From Maribacter dokdonensis DSW-8 (GTDB taxonomy: Bacteria; Bacteroidota; Bacteroidia; Flavobacteriales; Flavobacteriaceae), in contig NZ_LDPE01000001.1 of NCBI RefSeq assembly GCF_001447995.1, positions 434,001 to 498,000 on the forward strand: a stretch of 64,000 nt of DNA, written 5' to 3'. Positions 7,852-15,757 of the stretch are shown piece after piece. The position numbers and the translations under genes are program-made. Numbering within the stretch: position 1 is the first letter of the stretch; every line of letters starts with the position of its first letter. The notes under the pieces were generated by a model. It ran no database searches. It was not told the origin of the DNA and was given only the letters and a program-made list of their open reading frames with translations.

Positions 7852-8574
7852 ATGAAAACGATTTTCTCCTTTGTCTTAAGCTTAAGCTCCATTTGTATGT
7901 TCGCACAGAAAACTATAGACTTTCCTTCTAAAGACGGTTTACTGATTACTGGAGATTATTATGAAGCCAAAGGGAGCGAAACCTTTATACTCCTTTTTCA
8001 TCAAGCAGGGTGGAGCCGTGGAGAATATAAAGAAATAGCACCCAAACTAAACACTTTGGGTTATAATTGCTTGGCAATTGACCAACGTTCTGGCGGAGCG
8101 GTAAATTCCGTTACCAACCAGACCAATCAAAGAGCGGTAGCGGCAGGGAAGGAGACCACATACCTAGATGCTTTTCAAGATATTGAAGCAACCGTAGCTT
8201 ATGTTAAAAAAGCATATTCCCCAAAGAAAATCATTATTTGGGGCAGTTCCTATTCTTCTTCTTTGGTACTTAAATATGCAGGTGACCATCCTGATCAGAT
8301 AGACGCTGCCTTGGCATTTTCTCCCGGAGAATATTTTGGCAAAGACGATTTCATAAAAAATAGTGCCGCACACATTAAAGTACCTACGTTTATTACTTCC
8401 GCACAAAACGAACAAGATAATTGGGCGGCAATAAACCAAGCGATACCAACTACAAGAAAAGTAACCTATGTACCGGCAACGGCAGGAAATCATGGTTCGC
8501 GAGCGTTATGGGAAAAGTTCAAGGATAATGATGGCTATTGGAATGCCGTAAAAAACTTTTTAAAACAATTATAG
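7852..8574 (+). CDS. Exported alpha/beta hydrolase (dienelactone hydrolase-like)
   Basis: 240 residues with an N-terminal signal peptide ending near MFAQ. The core shows LLFHQAGW (oxyanion region), the nucleophile elbow IIWGSSYSSS (G-x-S-x-S), an acidic residue in the segment after KVPTFITSAQNEQD, and a late His in AGNHGSRALWE, which together make a Ser-Asp-His triad. Members hydrolyse esters or lactones; the substrate is unknown. It stands alone between two non-coding gaps of about 220 and 77 bp. Confidence 0.8.
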   Translation: MKTIFSFVLSLSSICMFAQKTIDFPSKDGLLITGDYYEAKGSETFILLFHQAGWSRGEYKEIAPKLNTLGYNCLAIDQRSGGAVNSVTNQTNQRAVAAGKETTYLDAFQDIEATVAYVKKAYSPKKIIIWGSSYSSSLVLKYAGDHPDQIDAALAFSPGEYFGKDDFIKNSAAHIKVPTFITSAQNEQDNWAAINQAIPTTRKVTYVPATAGNHGSRALWEKFKDNDGYWNAVKNFLKQL

Positions 8575-8613
8575 TTTATCCCAAAAACGCTAAAAAGAAT
8601 ACAACAGTTGCTG

Positions 8614-8621
8614 TAATTTTG
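8614..8621 (+). promoter_or_regulatory. Candidate -7 element TAATTTTG
   Basis: Matches TAnnTTTG 31 bp upstream of the TTG start at 8652. No good -33 TTTG is seen at the expected distance. Confidence 0.35.
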
Positions 8622-8651
8622 TATTTCATACACCCCAAATAATACAAAAGC

Positions 8652-9251
8652 TTGCTAGAAAAAAGACGACAATTACCCCAAACCCAATTAACAGATGAAG
8701 ACCATTTCATTTACTGTTTAGAAGGTGTCGATGATATAGAAAACGAATTGCTGACCGAAGCGCAACAAAGCTTGGAACAACTGGCCATGAAATATGGTAT
8801 TGCAAGTATTTATAAAACATGCGATACTATTGAGGGTCTGGAAGACAGTTTAAACGCACTGGTCTTAGATGATCACAATTTTAAGGACTATGAAATCATC
8901 TATTTGGTGATGCATGGTGAAGCCAATAGCATTTGCTTAAACGATTACTATTATACCTTACAGGAAATTGCAGAGATTTTTGAAGGACGATTAAAAGGAA
9001 AGATTTTACATTTCTCCAACGCAAAAATTCTAGATTTAGACGAAGAGGAATCGCAATACTTTTTAGATATCACTGGCGCAAAAGCTGTGTCTGGTTATGG
9101 CAATGCATTTAACGGAGTAAGTAGCGCCAACCTTGACAAGGCATTCTTCAACTTATTTAAAGAAGATGATGATATGTTTGAAGTGGTAGAAGAACTGCAC
9201 CAAAGACATTACAATATCTGTAAAATGTTGGATTTTAGGTTGTATTATTAG
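8652..9251 (+). CDS. Uncharacterised caspase/CHAT-fold-like protein (resembles DUF6642)
   Basis: 199 residues, soluble, acidic. The order FIYCLEG, then YLVMHGEANSICL, then LKGKILHFSNAKIL recalls DUF6642-type proteins and, more distantly, caspase-like/CHAT folds in which HG carries the catalytic His and the strand before the third motif ends in Cys. Here that Cys position reads Asn-Ala (HFSNAKIL), so a protease activity is doubtful. The start is a TTG; no ATG lies before the conserved FIYCLEG segment, so a rare start or a mis-set start must be assumed. Codons 71-199 recur as a truncated copy at 12354-12743. Confidence 0.6.
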   Translation: MLEKRRQLPQTQLTDEDHFIYCLEGVDDIENELLTEAQQSLEQLAMKYGIASIYKTCDTIEGLEDSLNALVLDDHNFKDYEIIYLVMHGEANSICLNDYYYTLQEIAEIFEGRLKGKILHFSNAKILDLDEEESQYFLDITGAKAVSGYGNAFNGVSSANLDKAFFNLFKEDDDMFEVVEELHQRHYNICKMLDFRLYY

Positions 9252-9330
9252 AGTTGACGATAGCAACAAGTGTATACACACTAATTTTTCTTTATTCTCT
9301 GTTTGCTTTAGTTATCATTAACTAGGGTAA

Positions 9331-9612
9331 CCTGCACTAGCTTTGGTTGAAAATCAAGATGATGTCTATTATGCCAAAGGCACCATTAACATGTATCAAT
9401 TTTAAAAAGTAGTAGGAGAGGGACAAGTAAACAAAGCCCTGAGCCATTTTCTAGAGGACTGGAACACTACCAATAGAATACTCAAAACAAATACAAACCG
9501 ATATGCCACAAGCGAAGATCTTATAGGTTATTTCAGAAAAGTTACGCCAGATTCGCTACAGTACTTGGCAACTGATTTATTTGAAAGTGTTAAGCCAGCG
9601 TCTGTAAAATAA
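9331..9612 (+). pseudogene. Decayed fragment of an M1-family aminopeptidase C-terminus
   Basis: Frame 1 reads LALVENQDDVYYAKGTINMYQF, then a TAA stop at 9403-9405, then KVVGEGQVNKALSHFLEDWN and, after a degenerate linker, TSEDLIGYFRKVTPDSLQYL. The block YAKG-x-VVGE-x-LNxALxxFLE and the ending LxxxVTPDSLQYLxxDLFE are typical of M1 metallopeptidases fused to ABC-permease-like or standing alone in Bacteroidota. The catalytic HExxH region is absent and a stop interrupts the frame, so this is a relic. A TAA at 9328-9330 limits the frame on the left. Confidence 0.65.
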
Positions 9613-9727
9613 TAACTTCATTTTAGAAATTTACTATAATGCTAGCATCAGAACAATTCATCCCTATTATTTAACAGTTCAGTAATTCGTGTTTAATATT
9701 TACCTAAAGCTAATAGACATTTGCAGT

Positions 9728-9757
9728 ATGAAACTCTATATCATTATAGAGTTTCAT
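9728..9757. promoter_or_regulatory. Perfect 13-bp hairpin in the leader of the beta-barrel gene
   Basis: ATGAAACTCTATA (9728-9740), loop TCAT, TATAGAGTTTCAT (9745-9757). No T-run follows on either strand, so it is not a standard terminator. It lies 42 bases before the ATG at 9800 and may be a leader structure or protein-binding palindrome. Confidence 0.45.
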
Positions 9758-9799
9758 TAAAAAAGAAATCATCAATCATTAATCAAAAAACGAACAATC

Positions 9800-10414
9800 A
9801 TGAAAAAAATTAAAATGTTATTAATCAAAAATCAAATCGTATCAAAAATAGCTTGTGTAGCCTTTGTATTAATAACTAGTATTACATACGCGCAGAACAC
9901 AAATACCGGAACAACACAAAGGGAGGGTTTTATCTTTGAATTTGCAGTAGGAGGAGGTATTATCAGTTTAGAAGATAGTGCCGGTTTTCAAACTTTCGAC
10001 AAATCTCAAGGAACTTTTGTATTTCCAGATTTAAAGTTTGGCTATATGTTAAATGAAAATCTTGCCATTACTGCCGCAATGCCTGGGAACATATATAAGT
10101 TTCAGGATAATGACAGGCATTTTGGAGCTTTTGTTCCATCGCTACAATACTGGGTAAAAGATCGTTGGTGGATACATGGAGGAATAGGTCTAGCTGTAGA
10201 TTCGCCAGCACTATATGATATTGAAGACAATGTAAATGACGATTGGAACTTTGGTTGTGCTGTAATGGCAAGTACAGGTTACGAAATTTACAAAAAGAAA
10301 AACTTTGCACTTAATCTGCAGTCTAAATTAGTTCTTGGTCGTGCATCGTTAAGTGGTGACGCACATAGAGACGCTGTACTCTTTAATATAGGTGTAGGGT
10401 TTAGTTGGTTCTAA
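9800..10414 (+). CDS. Outer-membrane beta-barrel-like secreted protein
   Basis: 204 residues with a signal peptide (cleavage near ITYAQ). The mature part is rich in alternating aromatic/hydrophobic strands (FIFEFAVGGGIISL, LKFGYMLNENLAITAAM, PSLQYWVKDRWWIHGGIGLAV, YKKKNFALNLQSKLVLG) and ends in IGVGFSWF, a terminal Phe as in outer-membrane barrels. It is about the size of an eight-stranded OmpW/OmpX-like barrel. It lies between a gene relic and a truncated gene, inside the segment flanked by the duplicated 3' end. Fold likely, function unknown. Confidence 0.7.
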   Translation: MKKIKMLLIKNQIVSKIACVAFVLITSITYAQNTNTGTTQREGFIFEFAVGGGIISLEDSAGFQTFDKSQGTFVFPDLKFGYMLNENLAITAAMPGNIYKFQDNDRHFGAFVPSLQYWVKDRWWIHGGIGLAVDSPALYDIEDNVNDDWNFGCAVMASTGYEIYKKKNFALNLQSKLVLGRASLSGDAHRDAVLFNIGVGFSWF

Positions 10415-10447
10415 GCATTACAACCTATTCATATGTAAGCATTGCTA

Positions 10448-10645
10448 ATGAATACAAAAACATTACAAAAAATAGGTGGGTTCTGTTCCATTTCTCTCGG
10501 ATTAATCTACATCATAGCGTTTATAGTTTATGGTGGAATTTTAGATTATCCAAAAGCAGACGCAACGGATACTGAAAGTTTACATTTCTTAATTGACAAT
10601 TATGTAAACATCCATGATTCGCAAACCAGATACATCCTTAGTTGA
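10448..10645 (+). pseudogene. N-terminal remnant of a multi-pass membrane protein (DUF4386-like)
   Basis: Only 65 codons from ATG 10448 (or TTG 10442). MNTKTLQKIGGFCSISLGLIYIIAFIVYGG resembles the first helix of DUF4386-type polytopic proteins, which run to about 230 residues. The frame stops soon after the first periplasmic loop, and no continuation is found downstream. It is probably truncated; a genuine small one-helix protein is the alternative. Confidence 0.45.
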
Positions 10646-10746
10646 ATACATAAGATCGTAATTATTTAAAATTCTGAATAACATCTTATTACCCTATTTA
10701 TTACTAGTTTTAAAGTGTTCAAGCAAAACCAAAATAGAGCTTAAAA

Positions 10747-11664
10747 ATGAAGAAAACCTATTTTATATCGACACTTATATTGTTTGCTTTACTGTATGCT
10801 TGTAAAACTGAATCAGAGCATACAAATAATCATATTACACCAACCTTTAAAAACGCATACTTAGGTCAAAAGCCACCGGGTTTAACTCCCATACCATTTG
10901 CTCCAGGTCTTGTGTCTACAGAAATTTATGAGTACGATGGTGCATTCTCCAAAGATATGAAAGCATTTTATTTTATAAGAAGAGGAGAAGAACATAAAAA
11001 ATCAGCTTTTTATGAATACAAATACAATGAAACGAACGGAAAATGGGAAAAATCTGAAATAGCATCTCCATGGATTGGAAGACCGGTAATAGCTCCAGAT
11101 GGTGAAACCATGCATTTAGGTGACAAGTATCTAAAAAGAACAGAATCTGGATGGTCAGAATTACAAAGCCTTGAGCCGCCTACGGTAAGTAATGATTCTA
11201 TGTATATTATGAGGCTTTCATCTTCTTCGAAGGGTACATATTATTTTGACACCTATAAGGAGAACGATCCTACCTTTCCAATTCGCTATTCACGTTTAAT
11301 TAATGGTAAACACGAAGAGCCCAAAGCATTACCCAAATCTATAAATACAGGAACTTTTTTAAGCCATCCATTTATTGCCCCAGATGAATCTTATATATTA
11401 TTTGATGCTGAAAGAGAAGATGGTTTCGGAGATGCTGATATTTATATCAGTTTTAAACAAAAAGATGGTAGTTGGGGCAATAGTATCAATTTAGGTGATA
11501 AAATAAACACCAACGCGTGGGAAGCTTCTGCAAGTATAACCCCAGATGGTAAATACCTTTTCTTTAGTAGAAATGTAGGTACAGACGATTTTGCAAATGT
11601 AGATATTTTTTGGGTTGATGCCACAATCATTAATGCATTAAGACTTAATCAAACTAATCAATAG
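10747..11664 (+). CDS. Lipoprotein with PD40/TolB-like beta-propeller repeats
   Basis: 305 residues. The N-terminus MKKTYFISTLILFALLYACK is a lipoprotein signal with Cys near 19. Blades carry the PD40 signature: FIAPDESYILFDAEREDGFG and ASITPDGKYLFFSRN, with NxxWE/SINLGD links, as in the propellers of TolB/OmpA-associated proteins. Such domains are protein-interaction surfaces and no enzyme motif is seen. It is followed after 9 bp by another lipoprotein gene, and the two probably form a transcript. Confidence 0.75.
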   Translation: MKKTYFISTLILFALLYACKTESEHTNNHITPTFKNAYLGQKPPGLTPIPFAPGLVSTEIYEYDGAFSKDMKAFYFIRRGEEHKKSAFYEYKYNETNGKWEKSEIASPWIGRPVIAPDGETMHLGDKYLKRTESGWSELQSLEPPTVSNDSMYIMRLSSSSKGTYYFDTYKENDPTFPIRYSRLINGKHEEPKALPKSINTGTFLSHPFIAPDESYILFDAEREDGFGDADIYISFKQKDGSWGNSINLGDKINTNAWEASASITPDGKYLFFSRNVGTDDFANVDIFWVDATIINALRLNQTNQ

Positions 11665-11673
11665 TTAAAACCA

Positions 11674-12354
11674 ATGAAATATATAGTATTATTTAGTTTA
11701 CTAATAACGATGAGTTGTTCCAATACAACGAAGTCGAAAGAAACATCGACAACTTCAAAAAATCAACAAAACTTTATTGCCGTTCTTGACACCATTTGGG
11801 CAACAGAGCAGAATCCGATTAGATCTAGAGATTCATTAATTTCTATATATGGTGTCGACTCTGAATTAGTGAAAGCAAAGCAATTGCTTATTGATAAAAA
11901 TCACATAATCAATGAAAAAAAAGTAAAAGATATACTTGACACATATGGCTGGCCAACAAAAGAAATGGCTGGAGAGCGAGGAAATTGGACCATTTGCAAC
12001 GTTATTCAACATTCAGATAATGAAGTTCGAATTCAATATCTACCCATGATGAGACAGGCTGTAAAAGAAAAAAAATTAGAACCTCGTTTTTTGGTTAGAG
12101 CAGAAGACAGAATTGCAACAGAACGAGGAGATTTACAAATCTATGGAGGACAGATGAAATACTACCCAGAAACCAAGAGTTTTAATCTATGGCCGGTTTT
12201 TGAACCTGAAAATATAGATAAAAGAAGAACCGAAATCGGACTCGATTCAATTGCTATATTCCTGAAGAATAGATTTGATTTTGAATGGAATCTCGAAGAA
12301 CAGATAAAAAGAACAAAGGAGTTTGAATTAGCAAAGCAAAATGATAACAAATAG
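11674..12354 (+). CDS. Lipoprotein of the DUF6624 type
   Basis: 226 residues; lipobox at ITMSC. The core ILDTYGWPTKEMAGERGN, NVIQHSDNEVRIQYLPMMRQAV, AEDRIATERGDLQIYGGQM follows the DUF6624 layout (GWP, QHaD, DR, Q-YG-Q). Function of the family is unknown. The stop codon TAG at 12352-12354 touches the first base of the duplicated gene fragment, so the right junction of the inserted segment lies exactly at the end of this gene. Confidence 0.65.
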   Translation: MKYIVLFSLLITMSCSNTTKSKETSTTSKNQQNFIAVLDTIWATEQNPIRSRDSLISIYGVDSELVKAKQLLIDKNHIINEKKVKDILDTYGWPTKEMAGERGNWTICNVIQHSDNEVRIQYLPMMRQAVKEKKLEPRFLVRAEDRIATERGDLQIYGGQMKYYPETKSFNLWPVFEPENIDKRRTEIGLDSIAIFLKNRFDFEWNLEEQIKRTKEFELAKQNDNK

Positions 12355-12743
12355 TCTTAGATGATCATAATTTTAAGGATTATGAAATAATCTACTTGGT
12401 CATGCATGGCGAAGCCAATAGTATTTGCCTAAACGATTACTATTATACTTTACAGGAAATTGCAGAGATTTTTGAGGGCCGATTAAAAGGCAAGATTCTG
12501 CATTTCTCTAACGCCAAAATTCTAGATTTGGACGAGGATGAAGCCCAGTATTTTTTGGACATCACCAACGCAAAAGCTGTCTCTGGTTATGGTAATGCTT
12601 TCAACGGCGTTAGCAGTGCCAACCTAGATAAAGCCTTTTTTAATCTTTTCAAAGAAGATGATAATATGTTCGATGTGGTCGAAGAATTACACCAAAGACA
12701 TTACAATGTCTGTAAAATATTAGATTTTAGATTGTATTATTAG
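12354..12743 (+). pseudogene. Truncated duplicate of the 3' part of the gene at 8652-9251
   Basis: Starting at GTCTTAGATGATCA, the frame encodes VLDDHNFKDYEIIYLV and continues without a break to LDFRLYY, matching residues 71-199 of the 8652 gene with about ten residue changes, for example DEEESQ to DEDEAQ and NICKML to NVCKIL. The first 70 codons are missing. Many synonymous differences show that the copies have diverged or came from different strains. A TTG at 12396 could start a 115-residue product, but a gene remnant is more likely. Confidence 0.8.
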
Positions 12744-12755
12744 AATAGAACTGCG

Positions 12756-13643
12756 TTACAGCATCTCCAGAAAAAAGGGTAAAGCCAAATTCGTGTTGTT
12801 TTGGGACCAAACGGCAAACAGCTCGGTTTCCTGGGGTACATTATCCAATTCAATGAATTTAATTTTAGTATTGTGGTCATCCCTAAGGGAGTTGGGTACT
12901 ATAGAAATACCCAATCCGCCTTCCACTAGCTTAAAAATCGTAGGGGCATGAATTGATTGATGCGATATTTTAGGCGCAAATCCATAATCGTTACAAAGCG
13001 CTACAATTTGGTCATAATACATTTGACTGTTCTCATTTGGCAATAAGATGAAAGACTCGTCTGACAATTGCGACACATCCTTAAAATTAGATGTAGAAAT
13101 TGCATGATCTCTTGGCAATACCAAAGCGAATTTTTCTTTAAAGACCGACTTAATTTTCAGTGTACCGGGAACAACATTAGAGCGTATAAACCCAATATCA
13201 ATTCTGCCTGCTTCCAAAGCGGAAAGTTGATCGGTGTTACTAAGGTCGTTCAGGTAAAATTCAATATTGGGGTGCGTTTCGGTAAATTTCTTGATAATAG
13301 TAGGCAAGTATGTTTGCATTGCAGAAGCTACAAATCCAATTTTAAGCAATCCTTGTTTGCCAGATACTGCAGATTTCCAACGTTCCATGGAAACGGTAGC
13401 CTGATTTTGTATCAGCATAGCCTCTTGTTTAAAAAGAATTCCCTCAGCACTTAAACGCACCTTTCTATTGTTGCGTATAAACAGACTTTTTCCCAAAATA
13501 AACTCTAAACGCTGTATTTGTTGGCTCAAGGCAGATTGTGAAATGTACAATTTCTCTGCCGCCTCACGGTAGTGTAAGGTATCTGCCAACACTAAAAAGT
13601 AGTGGAGATGTCTAAATTCTAATTGATTAGTCATACTTATCAA
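12756..13643 (-). CDS. LysR-family transcriptional regulator
   Basis: 295 residues. The N-terminal winged HTH (EFRHLHYFLVLADTLHYREAAEKLYISQSALSQQIQRLE) is followed by the LysR effector-binding domain (KIGFVASAMQTYLPTIIKKF and GLGISIVPNSLRDD). It is divergent from the DUF1338 dioxygenase gene with a 91-bp gap that holds TTGTTAATTG-type LysR-like symmetry, so it most likely controls that gene. The gene ends 12 bp from the truncated duplicate on the other strand. The start may be the first ATG or the one three codons in. Its effector is unknown; an intermediate of lysine/2-oxoadipate catabolism is a guess. Confidence 0.9.
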   Translation of the reverse strand: MISMTNQLEFRHLHYFLVLADTLHYREAAEKLYISQSALSQQIQRLEFILGKSLFIRNNRKVRLSAEGILFKQEAMLIQNQATVSMERWKSAVSGKQGLLKIGFVASAMQTYLPTIIKKFTETHPNIEFYLNDLSNTDQLSALEAGRIDIGFIRSNVVPGTLKIKSVFKEKFALVLPRDHAISTSNFKDVSQLSDESFILLPNENSQMYYDQIVALCNDYGFAPKISHQSIHAPTIFKLVEGGLGISIVPNSLRDDHNTKIKFIELDNVPQETELFAVWSQNNTNLALPFFLEML

Positions 13644-13734
13644 TAAATGTACAATGTTAATTGTTAATTGTCAAATTAGATAAGAACTTTGTAAAATAAT
13701 TATATCTAATATTTAGTTTTAATACCTGGTTGCT

Positions 13735-14643
13735 ATGAATTTTCAACAAAATACTTCTTTAGATAAAGTGTTGACCGCTTTGTTTATTCCCTATAAAAAA
13801 AGCGTTACCGATGTAGAAAAAATCTCCAAGGCAATGATCGATGCCGATATGATTTCTAGCGAAGATGAAATCGTTAACGATCATATTGCTTTTAGAACGT
13901 TAGGTGTTCCTAATTTGGGAATTTCTTCTTTTGAAAAGATATTTTTGCACTACGGATACACCAAAATGGACTCCTATTATTTTCCAGGTAAAAAACTCGA
14001 TGCCTATTGGTATGCACCGCCAAGCCCGGAGTATCCTAGAATTTTTATTAGTGAGCTAAGAGTACAAGACCTATCTAGTAAAGCGCAACGTATCATTTCT
14101 GAATATACCAACGCCATCAATACAGACCCTATGGATACCATTGATTTGGACGATACAAAGGCAGTTGGTGATTTTTTCTATCAGCCGTTATGGAAATTGC
14201 CAACCTTAGCCCATTTTCAACAACTATCGGAGGAAAGTGAATATGCCGCTTGGGTGATTTACAATCGTTACTATTTAAATCACTACACCATTAGTGTTCA
14301 TGATTTGCCTTCCCCATATAATTCTTTGGAAGTATTCAATGAGTTTTTAGAAGGATTGGGAGTTGTGCTTAATACGTCTGGCGGAAAAATAAAAACCAGT
14401 AAGGACGGTTTATTACGCCAAAGTAGTTCGGTAGCTGAAATGGTTGAAGCAACCTTTGCACATAACGAAACCATGAAAATTTCAGGAAGTTATGTGGAAT
14501 TTGCAGAGCGCTCCATACTGCCAAAATTTGCGTCTTTAGACAAGAATGAAATACAAAGAGAGCATAGGAGGGAAGGTTTTGAAGCTGCAAATGCTGATAA
14601 AATCTTTGAAAGTACTTATTTGGAGCAGACTTCAAAGAAGTAA
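13735..14643 (+). CDS. DUF1338 protein, HglS-like 2-oxoadipate dioxygenase/decarboxylase
   Basis: 302 residues. NDHIAFRTLG (metal His at residue 50), the mid-protein NHYTISVHDLP and the late YVEFAERS give the His-His-Glu iron site of DUF1338/HglS proteins. HglS converts 2-oxoadipate to D-2-hydroxyglutarate in lysine breakdown. The protein is the short form; the Pseudomonas enzyme is about 460 residues. A divergent LysR gene lies 91 bp upstream. Family assignment is firm. The substrate follows from the characterised member only and has not been shown for short forms. Confidence 0.8.
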   Translation: MNFQQNTSLDKVLTALFIPYKKSVTDVEKISKAMIDADMISSEDEIVNDHIAFRTLGVPNLGISSFEKIFLHYGYTKMDSYYFPGKKLDAYWYAPPSPEYPRIFISELRVQDLSSKAQRIISEYTNAINTDPMDTIDLDDTKAVGDFFYQPLWKLPTLAHFQQLSEESEYAAWVIYNRYYLNHYTISVHDLPSPYNSLEVFNEFLEGLGVVLNTSGGKIKTSKDGLLRQSSSVAEMVEATFAHNETMKISGSYVEFAERSILPKFASLDKNEIQREHRREGFEAANADKIFESTYLEQTSKK

Positions 14644-14713
14644 GCATGTTTACTGTTGATATACAGCCAGTTTGTAAGTATTCATGAATTTCCTGCTTCA
14701 ATTTCGCCATTAT

Positions 14714-14760
14714 ATCATCTCGCACAAAAAATATTTTGCCGTATCAAAAAAAAATATAAA
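14714..14760. repeat. Repeat segment A, left copy
   Basis: ATCATCTCGC (14714-14723) followed by TTTGCCGTATCA and an A-rich tract. The same order recurs at 19440-19485 on the right side of the restriction-modification island with a few changes and short gaps. Confidence 0.6.
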
Positions 14761-14805
14761 TTGAACAAGATATATTTTAACACAACATCTAATTCATCAA
14801 ACAAT

Positions 14806-15033
14806 ATGTATAGCAAAGATGTATACGACAAATTAATGAATGAAGTATTGAAATCTAATGAGTATGCGATGAAAAAATTACTTAAATATCTAAAAGACAA
14901 AAGTCTGGAAGAAATAGTAATTGAAATTGATGATATGGATGAGGACGATTTAGAAAGTCTAAATAAATGGGCGTTAAAAGCAAAAACCTATGAAGTTTGC
15001 CAAGCAATACAAAATATTCTTTCTTCGAAGTAA
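14806..15033 (+). CDS. Small charged protein of unknown function
   Basis: 75 residues from ATG 14806: MYSKDVYDKLMNEVLKSNEY, then a Lys-rich and an Asp/Glu-rich half (IEIDDMDEDDLESLNKWALK). It looks alpha-helical and soluble, with no signal peptide. Upstream in-frame sequence lies in repeat segment A and is unlikely to be coding. It lies inside the left flank of the restriction-modification island. No family recognised. Confidence 0.45.
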   Translation: MYSKDVYDKLMNEVLKSNEYAMKKLLKYLKDKSLEEIVIEIDDMDEDDLESLNKWALKAKTYEVCQAIQNILSSK

Positions 15034-15274
15034 ATTCTAAATTATTACATCAAAATGTTCCGTATTTTTTTAGGTATGGCAAATAGATTTCAACAAACAT
15101 TGTTCTGCGTAATGTAACTCTGCTTGAGTAAAGCAAAGTATTTGGTGCTATACATTCTTTAATGTATCTTTTAATAATTCTCTTTTATAAGGTAATGAAA
15201 CCGAGGTACGAGCTTCATGAACTCCTTTAAAAAACAATAAATACCTTATGAATAAACACTTATTAACTTACCGA

Positions 15275-15294
15275 TTTACATAACCCGTGACAAA
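15275..15294. repeat. Repeat segment B, left copy
   Basis: TTTACATAACCCGTGACAAA, identical over 20 bases to 19805-19824. Confidence 0.75.
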
Positions 15295-15375
15295 TAAAGT
15301 TAGCCAGTGGCTGATATTATTTGGCGGCGAGATGAAGCGGCTGCCTCAATTAGAATATAGTTGAACTTACCGTAA

Positions 15376-15488
15376 TTTCGTTTTTACATAATTACTTTGT
15401 TATAATTCTGCTGCGTACCTTATAACGTAACTATATAAAATAGCGCGGAAATGCGCTATCCACTAAACTACTATATTTGTACTATAAT
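15376..15488. repeat. Repeat segment C, left copy (113 bp, palindromic)
   Basis: Same length as 19827-19939 with 6 mismatches. Inside it, TTACATAATTAC...GTTATAA faces TTATAACGTAAC...TGTAAAA-like sequence as a long imperfect inverted repeat, followed by a perfect hairpin ATAGCGC-GGAAAT-GCGCTAT (15440-15459). No coding capacity. Confidence 0.85.
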
Positions 15489-15757
15489 GATCTGTATTAT
15501 GTTACTTTGCTTTGGTAAAAGCAATAGTTTCATTTGCTGATTTTTCTTTTAAAAGTTTTCTTCTCCAAAGCTTTTTTTACTAATGCTAATGAAACACTTT
15601 TTACACGAAACGACGATAGGAGAGAAGTGAATGTGTGTGAAATGGGATTAAGTATAGAATATTGAAAAGTACTTCATCAATTTATTACTATCGCTGTTAT
15701 ATTTAGGTTTAAAAATCATATTTTTATTTTTTAAAATTTACATTTAAAGATTATTAT

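Larger units (their letters stand above)
9252..9799. other. Gap of 548 bp with gene relic and stable hairpin
   Basis: Holds a decayed M1-peptidase fragment (9331-9612) and a perfect 13-bp hairpin (9728-9757) followed by a TCAA-rich leader. No intact gene is seen. Confidence 0.6.
15034..15757. other. 724-bp non-coding gap left of the restriction-modification genes
   Basis: No convincing gene. It holds repeat segments B (15275-15294) and C (15376-15488), an 80-bp insertion between them that is absent from the right-hand copy, and a very A+T-rich stretch of about 100 bp before the methyltransferase start. Confidence 0.7.

Noticed and set aside
13068..13454. Plus-strand frame of 128 codons
   Set aside because: It lies fully antisense to the LysR gene, whose HTH and effector domains are clear.
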